Source: CBDCWO01 sp965223405
GTDB lineage: Bacteria > Bacteroidota > Bacteroidia > Chitinophagales > Saprospiraceae
Direction of reading: 5' to 3'
DNA length: 64,000 nucleotides
Assembly: GCA_965223405.1 (NCBI GenBank)
Contig: CBDCWO010000006.1
Span: forward strand, 558,001 to 622,000
In this document: positions 1 through 8,628 of the stretch, piece by piece
Layout of the letters: each line of letters begins with the position of its first letter
Position numbering within the stretch: position 1 is the stretch's first letter
The notes under the pieces: model-generated
What the model was told of the DNA's origin: nothing
Databases searched by the model: none
The model's input: the letters and a program-made list of their open reading frames with translations, nothing else
Made by a program: the position numbers and the translations under genes

Positions 1-1
1 G

Positions 2-2530
2 ATTATTTACATCTTATTCGATCAAATTCTGGATCCTGTAATATACATCCTAATTCTTGCTACAATCGTTGGATTCATATTTGGAGAATGGATGGAAGGT
101 ATTGCGGTTGCCGGAGTAATTACAATTACTGTTATACTTGGTTTTGTAATGGAGTACCAGGCGCTCCGATCCATGGAAGCATTGAGTAAATTAGCACAGT
201 CCACCACAAATGTGTGGCGTAATGGAAAACTGATTACATTGCAAGACCATTATTTAGTACCAGGAGATTTGATCCAGTTAGAAGTAGGGGATGTAGTACC
301 CGCTGATGCACGTGTCATTTCACATGAAAGTCTTGCAGTCAAAGAAGCTATCCTAACCGGTGAAAGTGGCCAGGTTGAAAAGAAAGTGGACTCTATACCA
401 ATCAAAGCTCCCATCACTGATCAAACCAACATGATTTTCAAAGGAACTTTGGTAACCCGTGGCACTGTAAATGCAATAGTTTGTTATACGGGGAATCATA
501 CCGAGCTTGGAAAAATTAACCTCCTAAGTCAACAGGCTACCAAGACGCGTACACCACTCGAAAAAAAACTAGCCTATCTGAGTCGGAGATTGATCAGTCT
601 CACAATTGGTTTGGCCTTTATAATTGTAATTGTAGGAATCCTCCAGGGAAAACCCTTAATCCTTATGATTGAAACCGGAATTGCCTTAGCGATAGCTGCT
701 ATTCCAGAGGGTCTGCCGATAGTTGCAACCATTGCCCTTGCCAGAGGTATGTTAAAGCTTGCGGATAAAAATGTGATCATAAAAAAATTGGAAGCAGTCG
801 AAACACTCGGTGAAACAGGAATAATTTGTACAGATAAAACCGGGACACTCACTGAAAACAAGATGGAATTGAACGCCATCGTATTATCAGATGGCGAACC
901 GCTATGTTTTCCTCAAAAAGTATCACAATTAATCTCTAAAAAGCCAGCTTTGGACATATTGATCAAGGTTGGCATTTTGTGCAACAACGCTAATGAGGAT
1001 CAAGGCGGAGATCCTGAAGAAATAGCATTGCTTGATTTTGCCAGAGATTCAGGTTATAATGTACATCAGATCCGCAATGAATACCAGGAAGTTATAGAAA
1101 TACCTTTTGATGCAGAAACCAAACTGATGGCCACCCTTAATCAAAAAGGGAAAGAATATAGGATTTCTGTAAAAGGAGCAATAGAAAATATCCTGGTTCA
1201 TTCTAAATTCCAATTAGAGGAAGAAGAGACTGTTCCCCTGGAAGACAAGATGTTTTGGTTGAATGCAGCTGATCAATTAGCGAGACAGGGGTTACGAACA
1301 ATGGGCATTGCATATAATAAAACTAATTCAGAGCCAAGCCATGAAACCATATTTGAAGATCTGATAATCGTGGGAGTTGTAGGCTTCCTGGATCCTGCCA
1401 GAGAAGATATTAAGGATGCAATCAGGACTTATCACAATGCAGGAATCGAAGTAGTAATGGTTACTGGTGATCATCCTCAGACTGCTCATAAAATTGCGAC
1501 AGATGTTGAATTAATACCTTCTGATGAGAACTCACCTGATATTGTCCTGGGCAATGATATTAAATCTATCGAAAAAATGGATCCAAATCTAAAGGCTAAA
1601 TTGATGGAAACGAAAATTTTTGCTCGTGTGACTCCCAAGCAAAAACTGGATTTGGTGACGTTGTATCAAAAGAATGGTTTCACGGTAGGCATGACTGGTG
1701 ATGGAGTCAACGACGCTCCTGCCCTTAAGAAAGCTGATATTGGAATTGCCATGGGTATCCGAGGTACTGAAGCTGCGCAAGAAGTGGCAGATGTCATCCT
1801 CAAAGATGATCGATTTACATCTATTGAGTTGGCAATTTATCAGGGCAGAACAATTTTTCACAACATTCGTCAATTTGTAGTGTATTTAATGTCCTGCAAC
1901 CTGGCAGAAATCATTTCGGTGGCTTTAGCCTCCATTTCAAATCTTCCTCTTCCTTTGTTACCACTGCAAATACTATTTCTAAATTTGGTCACTGATGTTT
2001 TTCCAGCATTAGCCTTGGGAATGGGGAAAGGTAATCCCAGTGTCATGCTCCAACCTCCCAGATCTCCAAATGAGCCAATTCTGATAGCTAGGCATTGGAA
2101 AAACATAACCCTATATGGATTCAGTATTTCCGCAGTGGTTATTGGAATTCTTGTCTATGCCCATTTTATACTTGAACTCCCAAATAAACTCGTGAATAAT
2201 TTGGCCTTCTACACCCTACTATTGGCACAGTTGTTCAATGTTTTTAATCTTCCTCATCCTCGTTTTTCATTTTTTCGAAATGAAGTCACTAAAAATCCTT
2301 GGGTTCTAGGGGCAATTCTGTTATCATTAGCCATCATAATAATTGCTTTTCAAGTTCCTTTTACCAGAGAAGTGTTAGGTCTGACCACCATTGGTTGGAG
2401 TCATATTGGGATGATATTTCTATTCTCGGCAGGAAGTGTAGTTCTGGTACAAATACTCAAACGGATCGCATTTCAAAAAATCAGGAATAACTATGTCAAA
2501 ATCAAGGAAAACAAAAGTAGAATATTATGA
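2..2530 (+). CDS. Calcium-type P-type ATPase (P2A), 5' partial
   Basis: Inner-membrane cation pump, most likely exporting Ca2+ using ATP. The reading frame is open to the left edge, so the N-terminus lies outside the window. The phosphorylation motif DKTGTLT is near position 833 and the hinge TGDGVNDAP near 1694. Residues that bind Ca2+ in SERCA are present: IPEGLP in M4, N and E in the M5 segment SCNLAEI, and N, T, D in the M6 segment LNLVTD. M8 resembles secretory-pathway (PMR1-type) pumps more than SERCA. The visible 842 residues fit a family of about 880-920. It converges with the DUF1015 gene and overlaps its 3' end by 6 bp. Ca2+ specificity is inferred from the ligand set; Mn2+ is a possible alternative. 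Confidence 0.93.
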   Translation: MIYILFDQILDPVIYILILATIVGFIFGEWMEGIAVAGVITITVILGFVMEYQALRSMEALSKLAQSTTNVWRNGKLITLQDHYLVPGDLIQLEVGDVVPADARVISHESLAVKEAILTGESGQVEKKVDSIPIKAPITDQTNMIFKGTLVTRGTVNAIVCYTGNHTELGKINLLSQQATKTRTPLEKKLAYLSRRLISLTIGLAFIIVIVGILQGKPLILMIETGIALAIAAIPEGLPIVATIALARGMLKLADKNVIIKKLEAVETLGETGIICTDKTGTLTENKMELNAIVLSDGEPLCFPQKVSQLISKKPALDILIKVGILCNNANEDQGGDPEEIALLDFARDSGYNVHQIRNEYQEVIEIPFDAETKLMATLNQKGKEYRISVKGAIENILVHSKFQLEEEETVPLEDKMFWLNAADQLARQGLRTMGIAYNKTNSEPSHETIFEDLIIVGVVGFLDPAREDIKDAIRTYHNAGIEVVMVTGDHPQTAHKIATDVELIPSDENSPDIVLGNDIKSIEKMDPNLKAKLMETKIFARVTPKQKLDLVTLYQKNGFTVGMTGDGVNDAPALKKADIGIAMGIRGTEAAQEVADVILKDDRFTSIELAIYQGRTIFHNIRQFVVYLMSCNLAEIISVALASISNLPLPLLPLQILFLNLVTDVFPALALGMGKGNPSVMLQPPRSPNEPILIARHWKNITLYGFSISAVVIGILVYAHFILELPNKLVNNLAFYTLLLAQLFNVFNLPHPRFSFFRNEVTKNPWVLGAILLSLAIIIIAFQVPFTREVLGLTTIGWSHIGMIFLFSAGSVVLVQILKRIAFQKIRNNYVKIKENKSRIL

Positions 2531-3784
2531 TTCTTGCTCATCCTGCAAGTCATGGACAAATAATCCACTTCCTAATTTCGGCTCAAACCAGGTTACCTTG
2601 GGTGGCATAAGCAGATTATGATCGGCTATCTTCCTAATTTCCTCTACTCGGATTGGGAACAACACAAACGCTAGTGCAGCATCTCCCCTATCAACTCTAA
2701 ATTGTAATTCTCTTAAACCCCTGATTCCCCCAACAAATTCAATTCTTTTGTCTCTTCTCAAATCATGAATACCAAGAATGGGAGCCAGAATTTTGTCAGA
2801 AAGAATGGTTACATCCATTGTCGATATGATATCTATTGCCTCTTTGTCCGGATTTTTTACAAGGAGTTTGTACCAAAGACCAGCCAGATACATTCCAAAA
2901 CATCCTGCATGTTCAGGTTGATATGGATTTTGTCTAATTTCTACATCGAAATATTTCTTTACCTGTTCAAGAAAATCTTTTTGAGACAACCCTCCTAAGT
3001 CTTTTACCAAACGGTTGTATGACAATATTTGAACTTGGTTGGACGGAAATACAGCAGAAAGTACATAATTGTATCTCTTCTTATCTTGACTATTTCCGCT
3101 ACTTCTTTCCCTAAGTTCTCTTCCACTCAGTGCTCCCGCAGCAGTACGATGATGACCATCTGCGATATACAATACTGGAACTTTATCTTCAAATAACTTG
3201 CTTATTTGATGAGTCATTGCAGGAGCATTTACTACCCACAATCTGTGGGTTACTCCATTGGTTGCAAAATTGTAAATACAGGGTTTGGATTTCTCACTAA
3301 TAATTAATGCATCAATTTCTTCAACTTCCGGATAAATCAGAAATACAGCCTCATATTGTTTTTGACTGGTAAGGATATGAGTTTTGCGATCCTTTTCAAT
3401 ATCTGGCTTTGTCAACTCGTGTTTCTTAATATTATCTTCAAAGTAATCGTCAATTGAACAACAGCCTACCAAACCGGTTTGTTGATGACTGCCCATAGTC
3501 AATTCATAGATGTAAAAGCCAGGTTTCTCATCCTTTGTAAAGTGTCCTTGCTCAACAAAAAAATTAAAGTTTTCTATCCCTTTTCGATAAACTTCTTCAC
3601 TAAATGGACTTATGTGGTCAGGCAAGTCTATTTCCGGTTTGATTACATGATAAAAGGATGAGCGATTATTCTGAATTGCAATTTTTGCTTCTTCCCGACT
3701 CAACACATCATAGGGTTTGCTAACTATGTTTTTAACCAAGGATGGTTTAGGTCGAAATGCTCTGAAAGGTGTAAATATCGACAT
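2525..3784 (-). CDS. DUF1015 family protein
   Basis: Full-length (419 aa) member of DUF1015, a widespread cytosolic family of unknown biochemical function. The N-terminal stretch FRAFRPKP and the central motif IADGHHRTAAG are hallmarks of the family; the histidine-rich motif suggests metal or phosphate binding, but this is not established. No signal peptide or membrane segment is visible. The start codon follows from the conserved N-terminus. The 3' end overlaps the convergent ATPase gene by 6 bp with no room for a terminator, so the two transcripts must overlap. Upstream lies about 350 bp of gene-free DNA. Confidence 0.9.
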   Translation of the reverse strand: MSIFTPFRAFRPKPSLVKNIVSKPYDVLSREEAKIAIQNNRSSFYHVIKPEIDLPDHISPFSEEVYRKGIENFNFFVEQGHFTKDEKPGFYIYELTMGSHQQTGLVGCCSIDDYFEDNIKKHELTKPDIEKDRKTHILTSQKQYEAVFLIYPEVEEIDALIISEKSKPCIYNFATNGVTHRLWVVNAPAMTHQISKLFEDKVPVLYIADGHHRTAAGALSGRELRERSSGNSQDKKRYNYVLSAVFPSNQVQILSYNRLVKDLGGLSQKDFLEQVKKYFDVEIRQNPYQPEHAGCFGMYLAGLWYKLLVKNPDKEAIDIISTMDVTILSDKILAPILGIHDLRRDKRIEFVGGIRGLRELQFRVDRGDAALAFVLFPIRVEEIRKIADHNLLMPPKVTWFEPKLGSGLFVHDLQDEQES

Positions 3785-4140
3785 CCGGTGATTCTTATAT
3801 GGATATTATGTGATTACCAAATAGTAAAGCAAGAAAATAAAAGTCATCATCGTATCTTACTTTATTTTTTTGCGGCCGCAAGGTAATAGTATTCATGCTA
3901 AAAAAAATATCTGACTCGCAAAAATGTCAAAAATTTAATATTCCATGTTTAGATCTTGACACTCATATGGTTTTAAAGATCTGTTTTTGAGACAGATTTT
4001 CAATTTTCTATCGGAGGTTAAAATTTTCATATACAAATTTTACCAATTCGCATTGGAATGACAGTTCACGTCAATTGATTCGGTCCGTATTATATCCGAA
4101 TACGATTTTTGAACCATTATTTAATCCAAAAAATAAAATC
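3785..4140. other. Gene-free intergenic region with a GC-rich palindrome
   Basis: AT-rich spacer between the DUF1015 gene and a decayed gene, expected to hold divergent promoters. The only notable structure is a perfect 12-bp palindrome, TTGCGGCCGCAA, at 3870-3881. It stands out in an AT-rich context and could be a regulator site. A weaker hairpin (ATCTGT/ACAGAT) lies near 3980-4000. No tRNA or small ORF is convincing. Confidence 0.5.
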
Positions 4141-4813
4141 ATGAAAAAATTATTGATTTGCTTGACTCTATTAACATTCACCACATTTCTGATTAAAGCA
4201 CAAGATTATAAGCAAAGTAGAAATACGGTAATTCAGGTATCAGTCTTGGTTTCAAACAGTTTGATGGATGAGCTGGATACCTATACACACAAAACAAGCA
4301 GAGATAAAGAACAAATGAATAAAAATGAAAGGAAAATGGAACAAATGGGGACTGATAAGTTCTTTGCTGAACTAACACGAATGCTTAATGATTAAGAAAT
4401 AACTCATGCTGGACAGGATGCGCCAGTGGACTATGGAGTGAGTTATAGTTCTTATGGATACCTGCACCTTTGATTAACAAAAGTGGTATTAAAAAAGCAC
4501 AAAAATCAGGACATGAATCAGACTATTATCTGGCTTTTAACTTATCTTGCACCGAGGTAATAGATGTATTAGCAGGAGCCAAATTATCACGTCAAGTCAG
4601 ACCAGAAATTACATGTACTATAAATGTTTGAATCAATCTGGTAAAAGAGTGAGTCAAGCCAAAGGAAAAGTTAAAGCAAAGTCTGCTATCAGAGCTAAAG
4701 ATTTTCCAGGTAAAAAATTTGATAAGTTGGATGATGAATACATGTCCGAGTTATTGGAAGCAATTTGGCCAACAATTGAACAATCTATGCAGAATTCAGT
4801 AAATAAAATTTAG
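4141..4813 (+). pseudogene. Decayed gene for a small secreted protein
   Basis: The first part (4141-4395, 85 codons) begins with a clean signal peptide (MKKLLICLTLLTF...IKAQ) and stops at a TAA at 4393. The same frame continues with protein-like sequence to 4471. Coding-like sequence then resumes in another frame (about 4449-4620, containing SGHESDYYLAFNLSC) and, after a second shift, in a third frame to a stop at 4811 (KGKVKAKSAIRAKDFPGKKF). Together this looks like one ancestral periplasmic or secreted protein of about 220 aa broken by a stop and two frameshifts. The family is not recognised. The short 5' ORF could alternatively still be translated as an 84-aa peptide. The end lies 5 bp before the SDR gene. 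Confidence 0.55.
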
Positions 4814-4818
4814 ATATT

Positions 4819-5595
4819 ATGACGAGATTCAGATTGGATAATCAAGTTGCGATTATTACCGGTGGTGGTAGTGGAATAGGACATGCTATCGCTGAATTGT
4901 TTTCCGAGCAAGGTGCCACAGTGCACCTCTTTGACATCAGAGACTCGGTTCAAGCTGTTGCTGACCAAATCAATAAGAAATCCGGCAAAGCATTCGCACA
5001 TCAGGTGGACGTTACTGATCAGGATCAGGTTATTCAAACTGTGCAGGATATTGCAAAAGAAAGTTCAATAGATATATTAATCAATAATGCGGGTATAGGA
5101 TTGGTAGGGAAACTCCATGAAACCAAGGAAAATGATTTCGATAAACTTTACCAAGTTAATGTAAAAGGCATTTACAATTGCTTGTATGCTGTTATCCCAT
5201 ATTTTAGGCAACGGCAAAAAGGAATTATTGTAAACATGTCATCAGTTGTCTCTAGCGTTGGGATTCCAGACAGGTTTGCTTATTCTATGAGTAAAGGAGC
5301 TACACTTACAATGACCTATTCCGTGGCCATGGATTACGTTAAGGAAGGAATTCGCTGTAATTGTATTGCCCCTGCCAGAATTCACACCCCTTTTGTAGAT
5401 CACTTTTTGGCAAAAAACTATCCCGGCCGAGAAGCTGAAGTTTTTGACAAGTTGGCCAAAACACAGCCTATGGGTAGGATGGGTACCACCCAGGAAGTTG
5501 CTAATTTGGCATTATTTCTTTGTTCCGAAGAGGCAGGATTCATCACAGGATGCCAATACGCAATTGACGGAGGATTTATAAATTTGAAACCTTAA
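4819..5595 (+). CDS. SDR-family NAD(P)-dependent oxidoreductase
   Basis: Classical short-chain dehydrogenase of 258 aa. It has the cofactor motif TGGGSGIG near residues 14-21, the acidic residue after beta-2 (FDIRD) that favours NAD over NADP, the structural NNAG motif, and the catalytic Ser-Tyr-Lys set (NMSS ... YSMSK). The C-terminal TGCQYAIDGG is typical. It lies 14 bp upstream of a fumarylacetoacetase-family hydrolase, so the two are probably one operon. That pairing occurs in non-phosphorylated L-fucose/L-rhamnose routes, where an SDR oxidises a 2-keto-3-deoxy acid sugar before hydrolysis. The substrate is therefore inferred from context only. Confidence 0.92.
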   Translation: MTRFRLDNQVAIITGGGSGIGHAIAELFSEQGATVHLFDIRDSVQAVADQINKKSGKAFAHQVDVTDQDQVIQTVQDIAKESSIDILINNAGIGLVGKLHETKENDFDKLYQVNVKGIYNCLYAVIPYFRQRQKGIIVNMSSVVSSVGIPDRFAYSMSKGATLTMTYSVAMDYVKEGIRCNCIAPARIHTPFVDHFLAKNYPGREAEVFDKLAKTQPMGRMGTTQEVANLALFLCSEEAGFITGCQYAIDGGFINLKP

Positions 5596-5609
5596 TTAAA
5601 GCAAGTAAA

Positions 5610-6470
5610 ATGAGATTATTCAGATTTGGACAGCCCGGACATGAAAAACCGGGTGTAATGACAGATGAAGGAATACATATAGATGTATCTGCCTATGTTT
5701 CGGATTACGATGAAGCATTCTTTGAGGATGGTGGTCTACAAAGTCTATCTAATTGGTTGGCTCGGAATGCCACAAACTGTCCCGAACTAAGTCAAACATT
5801 TCGTTTCGCCTCTTGTATCTCAAGGCCATCCAAGATCATCTGTATCGGTCTAAATTACTCAAAACATGCTGCTGAAAGTGGAATGGAGTTACCAAGTGAG
5901 CCCGTAATATTTTTCAAAGCTACCAGTGCCCTTTGTGGCCCCAATGATCCGGTGATTATTCCTCGAAATTCGAAAAAAACAGATTGGGAAGTAGAATTAG
6001 CAGTAATAATTGGCAGGAAAGCCCTTTATGTCTCCGAAGAAAATGCTAATAACCATATTGCGGGTTATGCCATTCACAATGATTATTCGGAAAGAGCATA
6101 TCAGATTGAACACTCAGGCCAGTGGGTAAAGGGTAAAAGTTTTGACTCATTTGCACCCATTGGACCCTATCTGGTGACCCCGGATGAAATATCTGATCCT
6201 CATAATTTAAGACTGTGGTTATCTGTTAATGAGGAAAAAATGCAAGATTCAAATACATCTGATTTGGTATTTCAAGTGCCTTTCCTGATTAGTTATTTGA
6301 GTCGGTTTATGACATTATTACCTGGAGATGTTATTTCTACCGGCACACCTTCTGGAGTTGGACTGGGTTTGGACCCACCTAGATATTTAAAAGCCGGCGA
6401 TTCCGTCGAACTGGGAATAGAAGCATTAGGACTGCAGAGACAAACCGCTGTGGATTTTGATAAACGGTAA
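5610..6470 (+). CDS. Fumarylacetoacetate hydrolase family protein
   Basis: A 286-aa FAH-family enzyme. These cleave C-C bonds in beta-diketo acids or hydrate or decarboxylate related acids, using Mg2+ or Mn2+. Visible family features are the segment CIGLNYSKHAAESG, the metal-binding acidic stretch DWEVELAVIIG, the GYAIHNDYSERA region and the C-terminal GDVISTGTPSGVG. It is the second gene of a pair with the SDR (14-bp gap). By analogy with 2,4-diketo-3-deoxy-L-fuconate or -rhamnonate hydrolases it may finish an acid-sugar pathway; ureidoglycolate lyase is an alternative label for this subfamily. A weak hairpin follows at 6515-6531. Confidence 0.9.
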   Translation: MRLFRFGQPGHEKPGVMTDEGIHIDVSAYVSDYDEAFFEDGGLQSLSNWLARNATNCPELSQTFRFASCISRPSKIICIGLNYSKHAAESGMELPSEPVIFFKATSALCGPNDPVIIPRNSKKTDWEVELAVIIGRKALYVSEENANNHIAGYAIHNDYSERAYQIEHSGQWVKGKSFDSFAPIGPYLVTPDEISDPHNLRLWLSVNEEKMQDSNTSDLVFQVPFLISYLSRFMTLLPGDVISTGTPSGVGLGLDPPRYLKAGDSVELGIEALGLQRQTAVDFDKR

Positions 6471-6534
6471 TTCTGCTGATCTTATTATGTTTAAATAGTA
6501 GTCTACTTCATGGAGTCTCTTCACCAGAGACAAA

Positions 6535-6732
6535 TTATTCAACGTGGTTATGTCGACTTATTTTAAAATACCTTATCAGGTATAATATACAAAATGCTAT
6601 AATAAATATTCTAAAATACAAATTGTCGATTGCATTAATTACGAGAATACATGTTATCACAAATACCATTAATATTACATGTGCTTTCTTAGGTAATTTG
6701 GGAAATATTGATTTATCCACGATTTTATTCAT
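6535..6732 (-). CDS. Small predicted membrane protein (65 aa)
   Basis: Short ORF with two hydrophobic stretches (about residues 17-33 and 40-55) and a basic C-terminus, consistent with a two-pass inner-membrane protein. It occupies a gap between the FAH gene and folK, does not overlap another gene, and is transcribed divergently from folK. No family is recognised. It may be a real small protein or a chance ORF in AT-rich DNA. Confidence 0.35.
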   Translation of the reverse strand: MNKIVDKSIFPKLPKKAHVILMVFVITCILVINAIDNLYFRIFIIAFCILYLIRYFKISRHNHVE

Positions 6733-6871
6733 ACCAATTAGAATTCACATGCTACCTAATCATCAATAATATTGACTGATTTTGATAATGAATTATATAT
6801 TCTTCCGATTTGGGCAGAATTATATAAACGAAAAAGAATAATATTTTACCTTCGTAATATATGAGAAATAT

Positions 6872-7357
6872 ATGGAATGTATACTTGCATTAGGTACCAA
6901 TGTAGGTAGTCGGAAAGTTAATTTAGAAATAGCTCAAAAGCGTATCTTTACGGAAGTTGGGATAATCACAAATAAGTCATCAATTTTTGAAAGTGAAGCT
7001 TGGGGTGTACCTGACCAACCTGATTTTCTCAATCAAATAATCGTCGTTGAAACCCAACTGCTACCTATACAAGTATTGTGCACCATCAAAGAGATCGAAC
7101 AAAATATGGGAAGGAAAAAAGTTGGTAAGTGGGGACCGCGGATTATTGATATTGATATTCTATTTTGTGAAAAATTAATAATTAATTCCAAAGAATTGAT
7201 TGTACCTCATCCGGGCATACCCTTTAGAAACTTTATATTGGTTCCATTAATGGAAATTTTACCTGATTATATTCATCCGGTTAAGAATATCACAATTGAA
7301 GAGATGTATTGGGAGTGCGATGATGTCGGTAATGTATACATAAATGAATCAATATGA
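6872..7357 (+). CDS. folK: 2-amino-4-hydroxy-6-hydroxymethyldihydropteridine diphosphokinase
   Basis: Transfers pyrophosphate from ATP to 6-hydroxymethyl-dihydropterin in folate biosynthesis; cytosolic. The 161-aa length is typical. Signatures are the N-terminal ALGTNVGSR, the loop WGPRIIDIDIL with its two Mg2+-binding aspartates, and PHPGIPFRNFILVPL. The stop codon overlaps the start of the deoxynucleoside kinase by 4 bp (ATGA), implying translational coupling. A near-consensus -7 box (TACCTTCG, 6847-6854) lies upstream. No other folate genes are nearby. Confidence 0.95.
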   Translation: MECILALGTNVGSRKVNLEIAQKRIFTEVGIITNKSSIFESEAWGVPDQPDFLNQIIVVETQLLPIQVLCTIKEIEQNMGRKKVGKWGPRIIDIDILFCEKLIINSKELIVPHPGIPFRNFILVPLMEILPDYIHPVKNITIEEMYWECDDVGNVYINESI

Positions 7358-7998
7358 GCGTTCCTCATCAATATATCGCTATTGAAGGAAATATCGGTGC
7401 TGGAAAGACCACATTGTGCCATATGTTAGCCAATGATTTTAATTGTAAATTGGTATTGGAGGAATTCGCAGAAAATCCGTTTTTGCCACATTTTTATCAA
7501 GATCCCGGAAGATATGCCTTTCCGGTAGAATTATTTTTTCTCACCGAACGGCATAAGCAATTAGAAAAGCATTTATTGCGACAGGACCTTTTCTTCGAAT
7601 TTATAGTTTCCGACTATTTTTTCCTCAAAACTTTACTTTTCGCCAAGAATAATCTGAATCCGGATGAGTATCGAATTTTTCAAAAAATGTATTTTGTCCT
7701 GGCTCAAAATTTTCCCAATCCGGATATGTTATTATATCTCCACCGATCACCAAATAGCCTGCTACAATATATTCGATCCCGTGGGAGAGGATATGAAAAA
7801 TCCATCGATACCGAATACTTGTATAGCTTGCAGAATAGCTATTTTGAATATTTCCGAAGTGAGTTGACTTTTCCTATTGTTATTCTCGATGCCGACAATT
7901 TGGATTTTGTTAATAATCCCAAAGATTACCAGGAAATCAAAGATATCATTTCACAGAAGTTTCAACCTGGTATCCATCGCGTAAGTTTGCTTCACTAA
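7354..7998 (+). CDS. Deoxynucleoside kinase family protein
   Basis: Phosphorylates deoxynucleosides with ATP for nucleotide salvage; cytosolic. The P-loop GNIGAGKTT is at about residues 12-20, followed by the family motif LEEFAENPFL that carries a substrate-contacting acid and, late in the protein, the arginine-rich lid segment IRSRGRGYE. At 214 aa it matches bacterial dAK/dGK-like kinases. It overlaps folK by 4 bp, an arrangement seen repeatedly in Bacteroidota (known from the group, not checked here). Base specificity (dA, dG or dC) cannot be read from the sequence. Confidence 0.92.
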   Translation: MSVPHQYIAIEGNIGAGKTTLCHMLANDFNCKLVLEEFAENPFLPHFYQDPGRYAFPVELFFLTERHKQLEKHLLRQDLFFEFIVSDYFFLKTLLFAKNNLNPDEYRIFQKMYFVLAQNFPNPDMLLYLHRSPNSLLQYIRSRGRGYEKSIDTEYLYSLQNSYFEYFRSELTFPIVILDADNLDFVNNPKDYQEIKDIISQKFQPGIHRVSLLH

Positions 7999-8067
7999 TT
8001 AAGTTGGATTAGATTATCGATCATTTCACCTCGGACGGGTGTTATATCTTTAAAACAGGTTGAGATA

Positions 8068-8409
8068 TCATTTCTTGGAAGACTTGGCTTGTTCATTGAA
8101 TTCCAGACACAAATTAATCCAAAATTCAAAATTTTCTTCGCTAATAAATCCATCGGGCTGAACGTAACAATATCCTTTGTACACTCTTCCTTTCATTACC
8201 ATCTTTAAGTAACCCGGTCTGTTTGAAACTTCCGATTCTTGGGCCGGATTGAAACGACACATCAAATTATCACCACTGACATTTATACACATTTTACCAT
8301 TCACCATAAAAGCCAGGCCTCCAAACATTTTTTTCTCTTCAATAATCAGATTGGAAGATTTGGAAAGTTGGTTTCGAACTCTTTCTGCAAGAATTCTATT
8401 GTATGCCAT
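8068..8409 (-). CDS. TfoX/Sxy N-terminal domain protein
   Basis: Stand-alone TfoX N-terminal domain of 113 aa, with the motif EKKMFGGLAFMVNGKMC followed by the strand/loop containing MCRF. In gamma-proteobacteria this domain is part of the competence regulator Sxy/TfoX; lone copies in Bacteroidota have unknown roles and need not regulate competence. The C-terminus is basic. It converges with the deoxynucleoside kinase gene and is not in an obvious operon. Confidence 0.85.
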   Translation of the reverse strand: MAYNRILAERVRNQLSKSSNLIIEEKKMFGGLAFMVNGKMCINVSGDNLMCRFNPAQESEVSNRPGYLKMVMKGRVYKGYCYVQPDGFISEENFEFWINLCLEFNEQAKSSKK

Positions 8410-8628
8410 TAAATTGAATTTATCCTTCTAATTTTTTTGAGATAACGGTTGAATTTAGGAGAAAATAAATAACCATGCAAATGATTCTTTCATCTGTTTG
8501 GCCAATCCATCCCTAGTTTTTGATTCATTCGACGAGAATAACTTCCATCAGAATTTAAAATAGATTTTATATATTTTATATCTAAAAATTGATTAGAGAA
8601 TTTTTGCAAATTGCTTAACTTTCCCGTA

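Noticed and set aside
6515..6531. Hairpin GTCTCT/AGAGAC after the FAH gene
   Set aside because: Six base pairs and no T-tract; not a convincing terminator.
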